Translations under genes and position numbers: made by a program
The notes under the pieces: generated by a model
Database searches by the model: none
Seen by the model: the letters and a program-made list of their open reading frames with translations, nothing else
Told to the model about the DNA's origin: nothing
Source: Desulfosarcina sp.
GTDB lineage: Bacteria > Desulfobacterota > Desulfobacteria > Desulfobacterales > Desulfosarcinaceae
Reading direction: 5' to 3'
Assembly: GCA_030642405.1 (NCBI GenBank)
Contig: DAOWNV010000085.1
Location: forward strand, 1-9,332
DNA length: 9,332 nt
Shown: positions 7,085-9,332 of the stretch, piece after piece
Layout of the letters: every line of letters starts with the position of its first letter
Position numbering within the stretch: the first letter of the stretch is position 1

Positions 7085-7099
7085 AAAGTACGATTTCCG
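7082..7099 (-). repeat. Hairpin competing with the candidate terminator
   Basis: CGGAAA and TTTCCG form a perfect 6-base inverted repeat with a 6-base loop. On the minus-strand transcript it comes first, and it shares bases 7082-7084 with the terminator stem, so both cannot form together. That mutual exclusion is the layout of an antiterminator/terminator pair. The remaining gap up to the deacetylase stop at 7121 shows no reading frame or other motif. Confidence 0.3.
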
Positions 7100-7120
7100 G
7101 TTGATCGAATGGGAAGACCA

Positions 7121-8440
7121 TCAAACTGAACCGATTTTCTCTTCGATCACATCGGAAAGTCGATCCTGCAGAATGATTTGTTGGTAGTTTGCCTGTTCAG
7201 TTTGTTCGTACCAGGCAAACCCTTGATCTCGACAGGCATCACAGGCGTTTCTCGGAATATGAATCGCCAGCACGCGTTTATTACGGGCAGAAGAATCAAT
7301 TTTTAATACCCCCCCGCATTTGTGACAAACCCTTATGGTCTCATCCTGGGTTTCATGGATATCGTCTGTATCGTAATAAATTGTGCGCTTCCTGTTTACA
7401 AAATCTCGGTCTTTTCGGGCCAGTTTTCCCAAATCCCGGCGCTGATCCCAATTATTTAAAACCCTGGAACAAACTTTTTCAACCTGGCGGGTCACATCTG
7501 AACTCTGACTGACTTTAACAGGGTCGTAGTCCGGCTCTATCAAATGGCTGTAATCCATACCAGCCATGGCAAGGATAATCCCTGCGTTTACGTATGGCAG
7601 TGCTCCTTCAATGGCATACCCTCCCTCAAGCACGGCAATATCCGGTTTGAGCAATGTGGTCAGTTCCGCATACCCCTGGGCGGAAAAATTCATATTTGTA
7701 ATTGGGTCCGAATAATGATTGTCCTGACCCGCGGAATTAATTATTATCTCCGGCTGAAAGTCCTCCAGTATCGGCAGTACCACTTCGTTTATGGCGTACA
7801 GAATCCCCTCTCCCGATGTATAAGGCGGCAAAGGGATATTCAAGGTTGTACCCATTGCATTGGGCCCACCTAACTCGTATAAAAAACCGGAACCAGGGTA
7901 GAGGGTACGGCCGTCCTGATGAATGGAGATAAATAGCGTATCGGGATCATGCCAGTAGATATCCTGGGTCCCATCACCGTGATGGCAATCCGTATCCACT
8001 ATGGCCACGCGGTTCACCCCGTAGGCTTGTCTGATGTACTCAATCATGATGGCTTCGATGTTGATGTTGCAAAACCCCCTGGCGCCGTGTACCACCCGGT
8101 TGGCATGATGACCCGGTGGTCTCACCAGGGCAAACCCGTTTTCAACCTGTTTATCCATCACGGCCATGGCTATGGTTTTCGCCCCCCCGGCACTGATGAA
8201 ATGGGACTCGGTCATGACCGTCCACAGATCCGGGAAACAAAAGTGAACACGCTGAACATCCTTTTTGGTCACAAGATCGGGTTTAAATTCGTAGATCCCC
8301 TCAATATCGAGGATTCCTTCTTCAAAAACCTGGTCCTGGGTGTAGAGCAAGCGCTCTTCACGTTCCGGGTGGGTTGGACTGATAGCCCAGTCAAATGCGG
8401 GAAAAAAAACAAGGCCCGTCTTATTTTTTGCTTGTAGCAT
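7121..8440 (-). CDS. Histone deacetylase superfamily amidohydrolase with C-terminal zinc-ribbon-like tail
   Basis: The protein belongs to the arginase-fold deacetylase superfamily (histone deacetylases, AcuC, acetylpolyamine amidohydrolases), zinc hydrolases that remove acyl groups from amines. The order of motifs is complete: HPEREERL (24-31), RPPGHHA (107-113) with the H111/H112 dyad, and DTDCHHGDGTQDIYW (149-163) giving zinc ligands D151 and H153. The third ligand D240 lies in NSAGQDNHYSDP and the catalytic tyrosine is Y275 in LEGGYA. The enzyme core ends near residue 300. A further 139 residues carry C372-x2-C375 and C400-x2-C403, a likely structural zinc ribbon not found in classic bacterial AcuC. 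SAGQDN replaces the usual SAGFDA. The start overlaps the upstream hyuA-like gene by 20 bases and has AGAGG (8447-8451) six bases ahead, suggesting coupled translation. The substrate is unknown; an acetylated protein, polyamine or product of the HyuA-like partner are all possible. Confidence 0.88.
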   Translation of the reverse strand: MLQAKNKTGLVFFPAFDWAISPTHPEREERLLYTQDQVFEEGILDIEGIYEFKPDLVTKKDVQRVHFCFPDLWTVMTESHFISAGGAKTIAMAVMDKQVENGFALVRPPGHHANRVVHGARGFCNINIEAIMIEYIRQAYGVNRVAIVDTDCHHGDGTQDIYWHDPDTLFISIHQDGRTLYPGSGFLYELGGPNAMGTTLNIPLPPYTSGEGILYAINEVVLPILEDFQPEIIINSAGQDNHYSDPITNMNFSAQGYAELTTLLKPDIAVLEGGYAIEGALPYVNAGIILAMAGMDYSHLIEPDYDPVKVSQSSDVTRQVEKVCSRVLNNWDQRRDLGKLARKDRDFVNRKRTIYYDTDDIHETQDETIRVCHKCGGVLKIDSSARNKRVLAIHIPRNACDACRDQGFAWYEQTEQANYQQIILQDRLSDVIEEKIGSV

Positions 8441-9332
8441 GGTCGGCCTCTATTAGATTAATATTATCATATCCGTGGATCAATCCAGGCTTAATCTGGG
8501 TTTTCACCCGGATGTTTTTACCGACAGTATTAAATCCACGAACCATGTTGAAAGACATGGATTCGATGACTTCCATCTCTAAATGATCAGGGTTTGCTCC
8601 CCTGGCGATGGCCTTTTCCTTAAGAAGCTTCAAGGCAGTGTCTATAGCATCTTTCTCCAAGTAGCTGGACGAAATCTTTTCCGAATATTCTTCCTCAGGA
8701 GCTGTGGCTATTTTCTGCTCCGTATCTGCAAAAAGTGTTACCTCACAAGTTGTACGGGCCAGTCCGGCCCCGATGGCGTTGGCGACATTCCATCTGGGGA
8801 CCAACTCCACACGGCTTTCAGTCAGGTTTTCGATCCCTTTGGCAAACCACTTTGCAGGCCCGCCCAACACCATAATATGTTTTGGTTCAATGTGGTGACC
8901 TTCCCATAATTCATGGACCGTATAAACCGGTTTGGCGTTGATTCGGTCGATCATTACACCGGCTTCATCCAAGATGGATTGACAGGCTTGCTCAAAAATC
9001 CGACTTGCCGCATCGTTTATATTCGTTCCCAGCGTATCGGCTATGGATTGGATACCCTGCCGAGCCTTATCAAAATCCCCACCACCACCGATGCCCAAAA
9101 CACAAATTGCATCGGTAGGCGTTGGCACCGGTCCTCCGTAAGCCATGGACATCCCGAGACGTTCAGGACCGATCTGTATAGCACCGTCCACCACCTTAAC
9201 CACACTATCTCCTCCGATACCGATGGAAACCGTATCCAGGGAGCGAATCAGCGTCTTGTGCTCGCCGATCTGTATACCGATCGGGTCCAGCAAGGGCACA
9301 CCGTTAACTAGCACAGCCATGTCCGTGGTGGT
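8421..9332 (-). CDS. Hydantoinase/oxoprolinase (HyuA) family protein, N-terminus beyond the window
   Basis: This is the C-terminal 303 residues of a HyuA-type protein of the ASKHA ATPase fold, a family that includes ATP-dependent hydantoinases, 5-oxoprolinase and the acetone carboxylase beta subunit. The frame is open through the right edge. The first visible residues, TTTDMAVLVNG, match the family's phosphate-binding TTTD loop, so the methionine at 9320 is internal and the true start lies outside. Further signatures are a glycine-rich SIGIGGDSVVKV segment and IGPERLGMSMAYGGPVPTPTDA. The last of these corresponds to the usual run of Gly-Pro, Gly-Gly and a conserved Thr-Asp. HIMVLGGPAKWFAKGI and NVANAIGAGLAR follow. 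About 100 further residues are less familiar. The stop lies 20 bases inside the deacetylase gene. Substrate cannot be told from the sequence; a partner B subunit, if any, would be outside the window. Confidence 0.85.
   Translation of the reverse strand, partial: TTTDMAVLVNGVPLLDPIGIQIGEHKTLIRSLDTVSIGIGGDSVVKVVDGAIQIGPERLGMSMAYGGPVPTPTDAICVLGIGGGGDFDKARQGIQSIADTLGTNINDAASRIFEQACQSILDEAGVMIDRINAKPVYTVHELWEGHHIEPKHIMVLGGPAKWFAKGIENLTESRVELVPRWNVANAIGAGLARTTCEVTLFADTEQKIATAPEEEYSEKISSSYLEKDAIDTALKLLKEKAIARGANPDHLEMEVIESMSFNMVRGFNTVGKNIRVKTQIKPGLIHGYDNINLIEADHATSKK

Noticed and set aside
7949..8437. A 162-codon plus-strand frame opposite the deacetylase gene
   Set aside because: It covers the HH and zinc-ligand motifs of the real minus-strand gene, and its own product shows no domain.
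9318..9320. ATG as the start of the HyuA-like gene
   Set aside because: The frame stays open to the window edge and the four residues before it, TTTD, match the conserved phosphate-binding loop of the family, so the start is outside.

Overview
The window looks like a bacterial chromosomal segment of moderate GC content, most likely from a Desulfobacterota-type (former deltaproteobacterial) heterotroph. This placement is an inference. It rests on the short EpmA subtype, the HyuA-like/deacetylase-like gene pair and the overall character of hom; there is no rRNA or other phylogenetic marker. I saw no mobile element, CRISPR array, tRNA or rRNA, and no gene-free stretch longer than 300 bases.

Layout from left to right. 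(1) Bases 1-1053, minus strand: most of homoserine dehydrogenase (hom), cut at its C-terminus by the window edge. (2) Bases 1054-1190: a divergent intergenic region with a perfect -10 box for hom and a GGGTTA/TAACCC inverted repeat. (3) Bases 1191-6111, plus strand: the complete glyoxylate-bypass module, in the order aceK (isocitrate dehydrogenase kinase/phosphatase), aceB (malate synthase A), aceA (isocitrate lyase). The 169-base gap before aceB carries two candidate promoters, three copies of an ACCGTT half-site and a perfect Shine-Dalgarno sequence. The aceB-aceA gap carries a nested stem just before the aceA ribosome binding site. (4) Bases 6127-9332, minus strand and converging on aceA: a hydantoinase/oxoprolinase (HyuA-family) gene entering from the right edge, a histone-deacetylase-superfamily gene overlapping it by 20 bases, and then, after a 70-base gap with terminator-like structure, epmA (EF-P beta-lysyltransferase).

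How the genes work together. Isocitrate lyase and malate synthase turn isocitrate plus acetyl-CoA into succinate and malate, so that C2 compounds can support growth. AceK sets the flux split by phosphorylating or dephosphorylating isocitrate dehydrogenase, whose gene is not in this window. Placing aceK first with a weak ribosome binding site, and aceB behind its own promoters and a very strong one, would give little regulator and much pathway enzyme. In E. coli the order is aceB-aceA-aceK. EpmA modifies elongation factor P. The HyuA-like/deacetylase-like pair is translationally coupled and is the least understood part of the window; the deacetylase carries an appended four-cysteine zinc-ribbon-like tail.

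Main points for follow-up: the reordered ace cluster, an Asp-to-Glu change in AceK at the residue needed for phosphatase activity in E. coli, the ACCGTT half-site array, the overlapping HyuA/deacetylase pair, and the attenuator-like structure directly before a Shine-Dalgarno-less epmA.
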